Origin: Calocera cornea HHB12733
Lineage: Eukaryota > Basidiomycota > Dacrymycetes > Dacrymycetales > Dacrymycetaceae
Length of the DNA stretch: 64,000 nucleotides
Reading direction: 5' to 3'
Assembly (NCBI GenBank): GCA_001632435.1
Contig: KV423952.1
Coordinates: forward strand, 124,001-188,000
Part shown: positions 43,966 to 56,500 of the stretch, piece after piece
Numbering within the stretch: the stretch's first letter is position 1
How the letters are laid out: every line of letters begins with the position of its first letter
Program-made: the position numbers and the translations under genes
Notes under the pieces: generated by a model
Told to the model about the DNA's origin: nothing
Seen by the model: the letters and a program-made list of their open reading frames with translations, nothing else
Database searches by the model: none

Positions 43966-45981
43966 ATGAGTGGCATATTCGACCAACTGGTCACGGAGCT
44001 CAGGGATGTCGTCCTAGTGCGGTCGTTTCTCAGTCAGTGCCCTATCCCCGCGCTTCAGGTTCCAGAACTCAAACTGATCCTTACGTGATCCTGTGCGCTG
44101 CTTAGTCGCTAGCGCTGCGCTGCTTGTTTATGATGTGAGCCCTGCTTACCAAAGCTAGACATTGATCGAGCACTGACACGCATATAGCACAGTATGTTGT
44201 CGTTGTTTCGCCCGTTGTTCGCCTCTGACCGCGTCGTGTTCGCCTCCGCCCAGTCCTCACATTCCCCGCCGAGGTGCGCACCAGGGTCCCTACTCCGCGG
44301 CCGGAAAGCTAACGAAAAGCAGGTCAAGTACATCTGGCCATCAGAGCGGTCACTCGGAAAGACACTGTTCCTGATAAATCGATATGTTGTCCCGTGTATA
44401 GTGGCAGTTGGTGAGTCGAGTCATCGCCGCTTTTGAACTGGTATTGATCAGGCGTTCATAGATCTGTACGGTATGTTGGTCCTCGAAACGACGCATAGAA
44501 AGGTCATTGACAAGGTGCAAAGAATTCGGAGGGCTAACAACAAATCTATCTCTTGATGTGAGCACATCGCTCTTGACCGACTGCGGGCTGTACCTGACTC
44601 CACTTTGCAGTTGTAAGTTCCCACATCGTTTCAGAGGCGCTTGTCCTCACGCCCCATCAGTTGTAGAATCTGGACGCTTATGAATGGTACCTTCCTTTTC
44701 TTCTCAATGCAGCGTCAGTCCTAACCTGGATACGTCAGCCGTCCTCATTCTCTCCTCCCTTGCTGTTGTCAATCGTGAGCGCGTCCCTCCTGGCCAGCCC
44801 ACAACCTAACTGTGTCTAGTCATCGTCGCCATCCGGGTTCATGCGTATGTGTAAAGTCTGACAGGGATAGGGCATCGCTAACCCAGATGGTGCAGACTAT
44901 ACTACGGCGCCAAATGGGTTGCTTGGGTGCTCGGCGTAGCATGGATACTATACGTCGCCACAACCCTGGCGATCTGCCTCTACCTCATGATCCACGAGAT
45001 CCGTGGGTTTGCTTCAGCCGGAGAGCAAGCAGCTTCTGACCCGCTTCTTCTGCAGTTCCAACCGTAACCCCTATCCCCATTGCTAACATCTGCTTCGGCA
45101 CCATCCCACGTTCATTCTTCGCAATCTGGGTGCCTGCGGCTTGCTATGAGATGTGAGTGGCGAAGTTCTTCTACTTGCGGTTCCGTCACTCACCACCTCT
45201 GCAGTGTCACAGTCTCACTAACATTGGCAAGAGCATGGCACCATGTCAAAAAGGAGGACAGCACGCTGATTGCGTATATCCTCTGTAAGGGTTGAGCTGT
45301 GTTTTGTCTTCATCTCTCTAAAACATTCGCCTAGATCGTGATGGCTTTGTTTACAACGCCGTATGCTATCCCCCCCCCCAATCGATTACAGCTACTAACC
45401 CACTGTGCAGAGCAAGCTTTCAGTCTTATTGGCGAACGTCTTCATGTTTGCTTTTGCAGACGTAAGCACGATCTCTCAGCCTGTTTCATAGCCTGACTGG
45501 CGTGAACAGATGTACCAAGTCCTCATACTCAGAGAATGGGTCTTGGTCATTGCCAACATCATTGGCTCGCGAAGTAGGTTTTATCTGCATGTTGCAGCGC
45601 GTTCTCTGACATGCTGTAGTGTCGATCAACCTTAGGCAAGCACCAGAAAAGATGCAGACCAGTGCGTTCTCAGGGGAGAACTTTGAGATGCGAGCACGGG
45701 CGAGCTGGTCCGTTCCGCACATCACGCGCTCCCAGGACCTTCTTGCCAGCACGAACGGCGTGCCGATGGGCAGGGGCCGGTCTATCTTGCGAAATCCGAC
45801 CAGTGCCACAGCCACCCATGGGAGCGTGCGAGTGGAGATCGTGAAAGAGGAGGAATGGGAGGGCGACGCTGACCCTCCGGAAGACTGGGAGCAGTTCGAT
45901 TCTGAGGAGGGAGGAAACGAAAAACGCATATCCGACCACTCGCAGGCCTCGCTGATTGAGGGCGCGGGTGTTGCAGTCTGA
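43966..45981 (+). CDS. DUF6533-type multi-pass membrane protein, many small exons
   Basis: The 5' exons are 43966-44032, 44106-44134, a 4-nt micro-exon 44188-44191, 44255-44274 and 44323 onward. Joined, they read VRSFLIASAALLVYDHILTF, PAEVKYIW, SLGKTLFLINRYVVP: the DUF6533 signature (YDHxLTF, EVxxIW, KxLFLxNRY). Exons near 44410-44650 could not be ordered with certainty. Downstream I read CRIWTLMNAVLILSSLAVVN, LIVAIRVHAWCRLYYGAKWV, a helix WILYVATTLAICLYLMI, then IANICFGTIPRSFFAIWVP, VTVSLTLARAWHHVKKEDS, LLANVFMFAFAD and VLVIANIIGSR. A soluble acidic tail of about 120 residues contains FSGENFEMRARASWSV. Six or seven helices are expected. The family is abundant in Agaricomycetes with no known function. 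Confidence 0.8.
44188..44191 (+). other. 4-nt micro-exon
   Basis: CACA lies between an acceptor (CATATAG) and a donor (GTATGT). Without it the flanking exons join out of frame. With it they encode YDHILTF, matching the family motif. The flanking introns are 53 and 63 nt. Confidence 0.75.
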
Positions 45982-47301
45982 GTCTCGTCGTGGCCTTTCG
46001 ACACCGCTTCGTCATCCTCTACCTTCGTTTCGACGCGCGCTCGTTTTGGCCGAAAAGGACTCGTAGGCTATAGCGTTGTATTGATTGGAATTGGTCTGTT
46101 GGTGCTGTGGCACTGTCTGTCTGTCATTACTTCCATACCGAGAACTGTAACTGTAACACTAATTTAATAGAGCAACGAGACGCTCTTGTACTGTTTCGGT
46201 CTGGTCTTGGGCTGCGCTGCTGCGACCTAACGGGCTAGTCATACATTTCGATAGGCTGACACGTGATTTGCGGATCACATGGAGATCCGTTGATAAGACG
46301 ACGGAGCACATGGGGCGGGAATACAGCGCCAGAGACATCTGCTGGTCGTGTGCAGCGGAATGGGAGACATTCCGACTGCCAATACTGTAGCGCCTATGTA
46401 ATAAAGGCGCCGACGCACAAATGCATAGTAGTGTAAGACGGACGCCCAGTGCTCTATCATGCATTACAGCTGCGAGCAGAATGCATCTGGTTACGATCTC
46501 ATGCTAAAGCAATCGCTGCGAAATCGGGGAGCGGTTTCAGTCAGCTGTTCGCATGCCCCAGTGGGACCTCTGATCAGGTACGTATCGACATCATTGGTCT
46601 CTGCAGCTGCAGCTGGCCCACTGGGCAAGAAAAGCGGCGCAGAGCCCGGACGAAAGCAGCTCGCGGCCGAGAGCAGCGAGCTGGGGGGGAGTGTATGGGT
46701 TCTTGAGCCGGAAGCGGGGCACGCGGGAGGGCCCGAAGCTGTATTCAAGTCCTACGGCCGGTGTTGTGCGAGGGAAAGCAGGGGTGCCGGGGCGCATGAG
46801 GATCCTGGGCCAAAGGGCCGAACCGTACCGAATCGTACCGGCCCCACTTTCTGGAATTTGGGGATAGTTAGAGGTTCAGATATATTGGGTTTGTATGGCC
46901 AGCGAGGGTGTGAAATACGGTTCAGTAGACTACCATGCAGTACCAAGCTCCCGAAAGCGGAGTACTGGTATGCAGCAGAGAAACCGCTCTCGGGGCCACA
47001 GCCCGAGTTTGCACCCGTGTGGGTTAGGGCACTTGCTGCACGTGACGAGGCGTGATCTAAGCAAATCCGACGCGTCGTCGCTCGTCTCCCGTCCTCGCGG
47101 TCAGGTCACGCACCAAACCCTTCGCACGCGCCGCCACCGTCCCCCCCCACCCATCTGTCGGGCATCACTCCAGCGCCCGCGCCCGCGCCCACCCAGCACC
47201 AGCACACGACCCCAACCACACTAAGGCTCGACGACCATCCCTTTCCCGGCTACTTGGAACGACAGCAAGCGACACGATACCACACGACGCGGACCGACGA
47301 G
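45982..47301. other. Intergenic region of 1.3 kb
   Basis: No supported gene. A 198-codon open frame (46459-47055) has no domain. A short imperfect repeat (accgaaccgtaccgaatcgtacc, about 46818-46841) and a pyrimidine-rich leader before 47302 are the only structures seen. Confidence 0.45.
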
Positions 47302-50300
47302 ATGAAGGATCCTCTTGCGGATCTGCGGGAGGCGCTCGAGGAGCTCACCCTTGGGGCTGAGGAGACGTGGCAGGATGCGCTGCAGGCGGTTGTGGACGAG
47401 CGGGACGAGCTGCTGAGGCGCGCTAAGGGCGCCGAGGCGGAGGTCATGCAGCTCAAGCAGTCGCTCGCTGCTGCTCAGGAACACGTCGACCTCCTGCGAG
47501 CTGAGCGGCCAACCCCGTCCGAGCTTGACGAGCAGTACCAGCACCAGCGGGACGCGGTTGAGGCGGATCGCATACGGGTCGCCAAGCAGCTCGCGGAGAT
47601 CTCAAGTAGTATTAGGGAAAAGGAAGCGTCAGTGTCTGCGGTCTTTGTCCAAGAGCCGGATATTGACACTTTGCTTAGGGAGGTCCTGCGCGACCTCCAG
47701 GGCACCGCGTCCACCTCCGCCTCCGCCTGGACAGTAACGAACTACGCGCCTTCTCCGGTCATCCCGGAAGCAGAGGACCTCCGCGCCTCCCTCAGCGTCT
47801 CCTCAGCGTGGGTCTCTCCCGACCAGTACGCGCGCACCATCTCCCCTATCTTGGACGCGGTCGACCGCCTGCGCGCGGAGCGCGATGCCCTGCGGCGCTC
47901 GCTCGACTTTGCGCGGAACGAGTATAGGTTCACGGTCGCTGATTTGGAGGAGAGGTTGGCGCGGAGGGTGGACAAGACGGGGGCGGAGGCCAGCCTGGAA
48001 GAGGTTGAGCTGCTCACGAGCGAGCTGGATGAGGCGAGGACGAAGGTCGGGGATGCGGGAGTGCTGGCGGCAGAGCTCGCAGCGCAGAACGCGCGCTTGG
48101 CCGAGGCGGAGGAGACGATCGTGAAGCTGCAGAACACCATTGCGGAAGGCCACATCGCCGTCCAGAACATGGACCCGAGCGCCCCAACTGCCGAAGCCGA
48201 AGCGACCTCCCTCCGCACCGCACTCTCCCACGCTGTCGTCTCAGCGCAAGATCTCTCCGACCAGCTCTTCGCCTCCCAATCCGCCCTCTCCATCAAGGAA
48301 GATCTTCTCTCCGAGCTCACTGCCCAGCTCATCGACATCACCTCCCAGCGCGATGCCCTCCAGATCGAGGTGGACGCTCTCCAAGTTAAGATCGCCAACT
48401 CCAACCCCGCCTCGGACAAGCTCATGTCCGACCGCGTGGCGCTAGCGCTCCAAGTCTCTCAGCTGCGCTCCGAGCTCAACCTTACCGGGCAAGCGATGAA
48501 CGTCGCGCAGACGACGATCGCCAACTTGCGTGAGGACATCCGGCTCTCCACGTCGGAAGACACGGACGAAACGATCCTCCGCTTGCGCGCGCAGAGGGAT
48601 ACGATGGAGGCGCGTGCGGCTGAGTGTGAGTGTATGGTGGAGGAGATGAGGAGGGAGCTTGCGCGCGTGGGCACTGACCTCAAGCTCGCCGAGGAGCGCA
48701 TCGGGTTCTTCGACAACGAGCTGGATCAGTCGGAAGCCACCCATCGAGAGCTTGAGGCGAAGGTGTCGGAGCTCGAGCAGGAGCAGGCTGAACGCGTCGC
48801 TGCGCTGCAGGTGGTCGAAGACGAGAAGCGCGAGCTGCAGGCCGCTGTGGAGGCCCTGCAGCGGCAAGAGGAGGAACATGCTGGGCGCATTGGCGTGCTG
48901 CTGCAGGAGAAGGAGGCTGCTGAGCAGGCCCACACCGCACTGCAGGCCCATATCGGGGAGCTGCAGTCGACTATCGCCGAGCTACAAGTGTCCAACGCGG
49001 CTGTCCGAGCGGAGCAGCAGCTTGCGACCGAGGAACTTGGATCGCCCGAGTCTGCGCCCGTGGACGGCACCTCCGGCGACGAGCTGGTGCCTACGATCGC
49101 CGCATTCTTCGCTGCTGTTCACCAACAGCGCGTCCTCAAGTCAGACGTGAGCGACCTGAACGTCGAGGTGGCTACGCTTCGGACGGCGCTGGATGCGAAA
49201 TCCGGCAACCTTGAAGCTTCCATCGCGAGCTACGAAGCGGCAATCCTCGAGAATGTCGCCACACAGCACCAGCTCACTTCCCTCAAAGTGCAACAAGCAC
49301 AGTCGACATCAGCACTCACCGCTGCACAAGGCAAAATCGCCAAGCTCTCGGACGAACTCTCCACGGCACGCACAGAAGTCGAGATCATGCTTGAGCGCGT
49401 TTCGAAGGTCCAATCATCGACGAACATGCGCTCAGAGGAAGCGCAGACCAAAGTGGAGCAACTGGAGAAGTCCAGCGCGGAGCTGCAGGCCCGTCTTGCC
49501 GCTACCGAGGAAGAGCTCCAGGCGGCCGTTCAGGCACGCGAGCAGGTCGAGCAGGAACGGGAACGCATCCAGTCCGATGTGCGTGAGCTTGAGCGGGCCC
49601 TGGCTGCTGCTCAGCAGGAAGCGGCGGAGGGCAAGGGTCACGAGACGGTTGTTGCCACCTTCAGGATCCAGCTCGAGGAACGGGAGAAGGAGATCGCCGT
49701 CGTCCGTGAGAGCTTCCAGCTGGAGCTGCTTTCTGAGCGGGAGACCGCTGCGGCACAGCGACAAGAGTTCACCGACACTATCTCGGCGCTGGAGTTCACC
49801 ATCTCCTCTCTCGAGGGCAAGAACACGGAGCTCGAGGTCTTCCGCGAGAAGGCCACCGAGTTTGACGGGCTGAACCAGCAACTCAAGATGAACGTCCAGG
49901 CGCACGCCGAGGAGTCCAAGGGTCTTCGGGAGGAGCTTTCGGTCACTACGGAGCGCATGACCGCTGAGATGACGAGGGCTGAGCAGCTCGAGCGTCAGCT
50001 GGTGAGCGAGGCGCAGGCTGCTAAGGAGCAGCAGGAGAAGTTGGAGGCTCAGCTAAAGGAACTGGGTGGTCAACTCGGTGCTGAGCGCGCTGCGAATGCG
50101 CAGCTGTCTTCTGATCTTGCTGCGGCCAAGGAGATTGCGGCCAAGCACGAGCGAGCCGCTGTCTCGCTGCAATTCGACGCTGCCTCCTCTCAGAGCGATC
50201 TCAAGAGGGCACAGGCTGCACGCGCGAAGCTGGAAGAGCAGCTAGGCGAGAGGTTCGTCAGGTTCACTTGGAGATGGATGACACCTAACACTGCGATAGT

Positions 50301-51308
50301 ACTAAGGAGATCAATCGCCTCCAGGCGGAAGTTGTCCTCCTACAAGACGGCGTCGCCCATGCTCAAGACGTCGCCGCACAGGCCGAACAAAAGCTTTCGG
50401 ACGCGATGGCTCAGCCCGACGGACCGGCAGGACCACGCCTTGCCGAGCTCAGTGCACGCATCGAGGAGCTCGAGGACCAGCTTCGCAAGAAGTCCACGGA
50501 AGTCGAGGAGGCGGACGACAAGATGATCGAGATTCTCAAGGAGAAGAAAAAGCTGCAGACAAGGGTGGATGTGCTCAACAAGAAGCTCACAACGCTGCAG
50601 ACCAAGCTGCAGGCCGCCAAGGAAGCCGGTCCCGCCGAACTTCCAGCGAGCAAGACACCTACTGGCAAGACGCCTATGGCCAGGACGGTCAAGGCTCCGA
50701 TTGCACGCACAGTATCGACAGCTTCGGAGCCCTCCACAAGCAAGTCTCCAGCCAAGTCCACCGCAGCCCTTCCTTCCACAGGCGGAGCACGCTCCTTCAA
50801 CCGCACCACCTCCGTTCCCGTTAACATCTTCGGCAACACGAACGACGCCGCGCTCCCACCACCAGTCTTCACCGCCGCCCACCCCACTCCCATCCCGGCC
50901 CAGATCTCCCCCATCCGCCCGCTTCGCCTCGCCTCGAAGGACCAGGCCCCCCCAGAACCCATAATCGGCCAGAAACGCCGCATGCCGAGCGAGTTCCAAG
51001 AGCCCTACACAGACACGGCATACGTTCCCGTCGCAGCGCCGCCCAAGAGCCCCGCAGCCACGCTGCGCAAGATCGTCAAGGGCCGCACTGGCTTCACACC
51101 CGTGCGGAGCCCCGTCAAGCGCCCTGTGAGCGATATCACCAACCTCGCTTCGAGCCCTGCGCCGCTGGGCATGAAGCCGCGGGTGTTCTCCAAGGCCCTG
51201 TCAGAGGCGGACGGACACAAGGCGCCCGCGCTGTCAAACGGGCGGACGATGAGCGCAGCGACCGAGGGCCTGTTCAACCAGATTTCACACGTACTGAGAC
51301 AACATTGA
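47302..51308 (+). CDS. Large coiled-coil protein with basic Ser/Pro-rich C-terminus (1319 aa)
   Basis: Exons 47302-50252 and 50300-51308 join in phase 2 across a 47-nt intron. Residues 1 to about 1090 are almost continuous Glu/Gln/Leu/Ala-rich heptad sequence, interrupted by a short Ser/Thr/Pro linker near 130-155 and another near 585-600. The C-terminal 230 residues are disordered and basic, with TP-rich repeats (ASKTPTGKTPMARTVKAP, KSPAATLRKIVKGRTGFTP, PVRSPVKRPVSDITN). These look like CDK-type S/TP sites. The design is common in spindle, kinetochore, nuclear-pore and Golgi tether proteins. No family can be named with confidence. A cell-cycle-regulated structural role is only an inference from the S/TP sites. 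The frame also opens upstream at 47254, but the ATG at 47302 is the first methionine that fits well. Confidence 0.82.
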
Positions 51309-51623
51309 GCAAGGGCGTCGAGCATGAGTCAGATATTGATTGATTGACCGCTTCCATTTCCACTTAGCATGTCTATTCGCACCGCACATTCCGGCATATC
51401 CACGGGCTCGCACATTATCAGACTCTGGCCCGGCTTGTATATAGCTTTGTAGCAATGTTTGTCGATTTGTAGGATTTGCAACGAAGTAATCGAGCGCGGT
51501 CGTTTCATCATAGGGTTTTGGGCCGGGCGCGTGAAGCGCCCATTGAAGCGCCTGAAATTTGCGCCACTTTGTTGTGGTACGCGTCGACAATGTCTGCTGC
51601 ATACGCGATATAGCTTCACTGAA

Positions 51624-53331
51624 ATGCCGCTATTCTCTCCTTCACTGGCTGGAGGTGCTGTAGAGTCGAGCAGCAGCGTGGGTACCAGTGGATCCACTTC
51701 AAATGAGAATGCCCAACCGATCGGGATTCCGGGCGTCAGCGACGGGTCGATCGCCCTCCCGCGCACCGCGTCTGGCGCTTCGCTATGGGAGAATGTCCTG
51801 TCCAAGTGAGCGGACAATGTTTGCTTGGTGTCATATCCTTACCACGGAGCCAGTCCGATATTCTCAGCCGGTCTCGGGCTCATCGTAGGTATCTATCCCG
51901 ACCACGCTGCAGCGAGGCTGACAGCTATGACAGGGAGCCGGCGCGGGCCTCGCACTCGTCCGGCGCAGCTTCATCTCCGCCGACACGCTCGTTCGCCGGC
52001 GGCTGTTAACGACGCTGGAGATCCCGTCGACGGACAAGTCGCACCCCTGGGTGCTCGACTGGATCTCGCGGCAGGCCTCGCCCTTCTCCGTCTCGGGCCG
52101 GGGCCGAGCCGGCTTCCGCTCGCACCAGCTCAGCGTCAACACCAGCGTCGTCAAGCAGGAGAGCGGGGCGACGGCGGTCGAGTTCCGCCAGGTGCCGGGC
52201 GAGGGAACCCATTTCATTCGGTATCGAGGTGCGTGGATGCAGGTGCGCTACTGCGTCTTCCCCTTCCTCCCAGCCCAGCCGACTAACGTGGACAAAGGTT
52301 AAGCGCGAGAGGAACTCGAGGATGGTCGACATCAAGTCCGGCACGCCCTGGGAGAGCGTCAGCATCACCACGCTCTCGCGCGACCGGGGGCTGTTCGACG
52401 ACCTCCTGAGGGAGGCGTACGAACTCGGCTCGATCGGCGTCGAGAATAAGACGGTGATCTGGTCGGCGTGGGGCGCGGAGTGGCGGCAGCTGGGCCCGCC
52501 CAGGAGGAAGAGGCAGCTGGACAGTGTCGTGCTGGCTCAGGGGGTCAAGGAGCGGATAGTGGAGGATATCAAGACGTTTATGGGCAGGGAGAAGTGGTAT
52601 GCGGATCGAGGTGCGTCGGGCTGGCTCCTTGCCGACCCTCACACGATATTGACGATCCCTTAGGCATACCATACCGACGAGGCTACCTGCTCTCTGGCCC
52701 ACCAGGCTCCGGCAAATCCTCCTTCGTCCAAGCCCTCGCAGGCACACTGTCGATGGACATCTGTATCCTGAACCTGTCCGAGCGCGGGCAGACAGACGAC
52801 AAGCTGAACCACCTGCTCATTAATGCCCCGGCGCGGAGCATCATCCTCCTGGAGGATATCGACGCTGCGTTCAACCAGCGGGCGCAGACCTCCTCTGACG
52901 GGTATGCTATCTTTTGAGAGCTCGATGGACGTAAGAAACGGACGCTGAGATTGAGCAGATACCAGTCCGCCGTCACTTTCTCCGGACTGCTCAATGCACT
53001 GGACGGCGTCGGCGCCGCCGAATCCCGCATAATTTTCATGACGACCAACCACCCAGCGAAGCTCGACCCGGCGCTCATCCGGCCCGGGCGGGTAGACATG
53101 CACGAGACGCTGGACGATGCCACGCCTGCGCAGGCACGGGTGCTGTTCGAGCGGTTCTATGCTGGGCAGGCGGGCGTCGAGCAGGGAGCTGAGAAGCTCG
53201 AGGCGATGCTGAAGGGACGGAGTGTGACGATGGCCGCGCTGCAGGGGCTGTTCATCGTCTCTGCGGAAGGACCGGAGATGGCGCTGCGGACACTAGGGAG
53301 GATGCTAGAGCAGGAACGCATTCCAATATAA
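51624..53331 (+). CDS. BCS1-type AAA ATPase
   Basis: Six exons, 51624-51805, 51854-51884 (31 nt), 51934-52242, 52298-52610, 52664-52901 and 52959-53331, give 481 aa. A Ser/Gly-rich N-terminus precedes one transmembrane segment ([18 protein letters not shown]) followed by basic RRSF and [11 protein letters not shown], the usual BCS1 topology and import signal. The BCS1-specific domain runs to about residue 270. The AAA domain has Walker [10 protein letters not shown], Walker [12 protein letters not shown], sensor-1 [19 protein letters not shown] and arginine residues in GRVD. BCS1 in the mitochondrial inner membrane translocates the Rieske iron-sulphur protein into complex III. Basidiomycetes have several paralogues, so this may be the true orthologue or a relative. 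Confidence 0.92.
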
Positions 53332-53530
53332 TATCATTGCGGCCTGCAGCTTACGATATGGACTGTTGGTAGAGACGGGGTTGCGACTAGCGGCGTTCCC
53401 GGTCAAATTTGGAGTTCGGTTCACCACCTGTGGACTGTGCTTTCATTAAGGTGATACGTTCATCCATCGTGAAGTGATCGTGACAAGACAGGTGTTCCTC
53501 CGTAGTGAAAAGAGACATTAGATGTGACTC

Positions 53531-56500
53531 TCACTCCACAGAGCCTTCGACCAGCATCCCCTCGTCGTCCCATTGCATCTCCTGCCTCAGTGCACCGGTT
53601 AAGATCAATTCCTGCGAGTAAACCCGCGTGCCTTCTTCCGCCAATCCCTTCCAATACTTCTCATCTTCCTTGCATGATACCAGATGCTGGTTGTCTCCTA
53701 GCTCGTGAGTCAGAGGCTGCACCACCTTCTGTGCCTTTCCACCACAGGCTTCGATGATCTTCTTCAGCGACTGGAAGTCAACCTTGACGCTCGGCGTGAT
53801 ATGGAACTTCTCGCCCTTCATTACCGGCTGAGTGGATGCTCGTTTCAGTGCATCGGCAAGCTTGAATCCGTAATCCTTTTCTTTGGCGGTGTCATGTACG
53901 GTAAAACCGTCCTCGGCTGACTCCACATCAGTAACATTCTCGTTGACGCTTCTACCGGGACTCACGTAGCAGCTTGCCGGCCGCGATCGACTTTACGACC
54001 CACTCTCTGCTAACAATTTTTGGAGCATTTGCCATAGCGACCAGGAATTTTTCCGTTCGGGAGATACCTTTGGCGATAACGTGCGTGCATTCTCGAGGAT
54101 CAGAAACCCACGCCACACCCAATGCTTCAATACCCTGCGGAGTATGTCAGCCACAGTACTCTCTCAACCTAAACACACTGACCCGCATCTCTTGTGGCGT
54201 AAGAACGACTTGAGTTGTAATTGCTTTGACCTGCGGCTTGAGCGGAATGGAACTCCCCTTCTTGCTCGCCTTGCCATTGGCTTTCTGCGTGGCAACTTTC
54301 TCTGGACGTTTTGTTGCCACTACTTCCTCTCCGTCGTCGTCACTAACGAGAGCACCCCTCTTTCCAGGGGGACCGAGCTTTCCGCCACTTTTGACATTCG
54401 GTCTCTTCTTCTCTGGAACAGGGGTGTCCTCTTTGGCATCCTTGCTGGGTCGTCCTCGCTTCTGCCCATTCTCTTTCGGCTCCACGTGCCCCTTGGACGA
54501 CTCTGCTTCAGTATCATCGCTGCTGAGGGTAACAATCTCCGTGGCCTCGGGCACCTTGATCCTCCCCAGATCGGTCAAATGATGTCCGCGCCGCATCTCC
54601 TTGGAGAACTTGTTTGCATCTTCCATAGCATCGTGCAATGACTTTTCCGCTGCAACAGCAGCGCTGCGTCGTGGTCGACTTTCAAGTGATGTATTAGCGA
54701 AAGCGCTCGAGGACGGTCCGTCAGATGCTGGGAGGTCGATGCCACTAGCGGGTGAGGAAGGGCGCTTCCCTCTTCGTTTGCTTGCCAGAGCAGCGCGAGC
54801 GCTGACCGCCTCAGATATCTCATCATCTTCAGTAAGTGCGGAGCTTGGGGGTGCGGGCCGAGCAGTTCGAGTGCTCGCTGGACGCGGCTTGGAGGGTGGT
54901 CCCTTCTTGGGCTCCGCCTCCATACCGTCCATGGGGTCATCAGGGAGATCTGAGTCTGAGGGGGAAGGAGCGTGGACCGGGCGCGGAGTTGGTTTTGCCT
55001 TTGATTGCAACGGAGACTTGGGCGCACGCTTCTGCACGGGCATTTCATCCATCGAATCGGAAGATATTTCAACAATGGGATCGATCGTCTTAGACTGGAG
55101 CGATCCTCGGGAGCTCGTTCGGGTGCGCTTAGGCGGCGGCTCGCTCTTGTCAGGACTTAACGTCGCGCGACGCTTTGAGCTCGACGATCCACCTGCGCGA
55201 GTCGGACTGCTTGTGGCTGGTACATCGGGACGAGGGGGCGTCTCCGGACGGAAGAGCGGATCCCTCGCGGTTGAGCGTGACGTTCCAATCGGGGTGTCGA
55301 ACCTTTCGCTCGTTACCAGTCGGTCAACTTCGTCTTCATCTTCTGGTTGCTGGGGCTCTGCATCCATGTCCACGTCGACATTCGCCGCTTTCGACTTTCC
55401 ATTCGCCTTGCGAGTCGGTGTCGACTGGACAGATGTCGTTGAAACGGCAGACTTGCCAGACTTGACAGGCGATCCCTCGGCTTCCGTCTCGCTGTCACTG
55501 TCTTCCATCTCCTTTGGTACGCGAACCGTCACCACCCGCTTATCTCCCAAGACTCCGCTCCACTCGACATTACGCATGGCATACTTCTCCCCGCTGACCG
55601 GCATTTCTTTCCATTCCACAAAGCAGTCCTCCAACCAGAGATGGTTGACAACAGGGATGTGCCACTCTGTTGCGCGCGCAATCTTGGCGCTTATTTGCTC
55701 GTTCGGGGCGCAATAGCCTGCGATCACGAGCGTTGTTGAACCAGACATGGTCGGAGTGAACTTGCCTCCAAGGGTCTCAATAAGCTGCTTGACGTAGTCC
55801 CGAGCCGGGCCGGTATAGTTCGTGACAGTGATTTCCTGAAATTCAGTCAGATGGTGAACAGCTATAGTATCGTATTGACTCACATGTTTGTCGAAGTTCC
55901 CGCAATGGCCTTTTGGATGAGGGAAGTGCATCAATTGCTCCTTGGGATTCGAAATCCGGCCATCTCGCAGCACGTACACGAGCCACTCAAGAGTACCGAT
56001 GACCTTCTTCTTCCTATACGCCTACCGCACAGAATCCATATTAGCATCATCGGACTGACAGTAGGTTGTATGTGTACCGAAAAGAACTCGTGGCCCTCCT
56101 GATACTGCGTTACTAGTACGTCTGCATGTGCTGCGTTCTCGACCAGTATCCCTCCAGCATCTTGTATGCGTGCCTCAAAGGCCTCACGCCTCTGTGCCGT
56201 CAATTGAAGGGTGTCGGAAAGTCGTACACGTTGATTGCCGAATAGATCGTTCTGCTTGGGCTGGATCTGCACAGCTGATGAGCATACATGCTCGCCCTCG
56301 GCGGAAGAGACGCACCTTGGACATGTCCTGATCTTCTTTCGCATAATTGTTGGCCTTGAACAGTTGGGACTGCTTCTCTGTCGCCTTCCATTGTACCGAG
56401 CTTTCGCTTCCAGATGCGCCGAGGAGCGGTGGGTTGGGGAATTCGTACATGCGGGTAGGGACGAGATGGATGGCTTTGAACGAGTCATCGAACCAGTGAG

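Noticed and set aside
46459..47055. Plus-strand ORF of 198 codons
   Set aside because: No family resemblance, contains simple-repeat-derived stretches, and lies in the promoter area of the coiled-coil gene.
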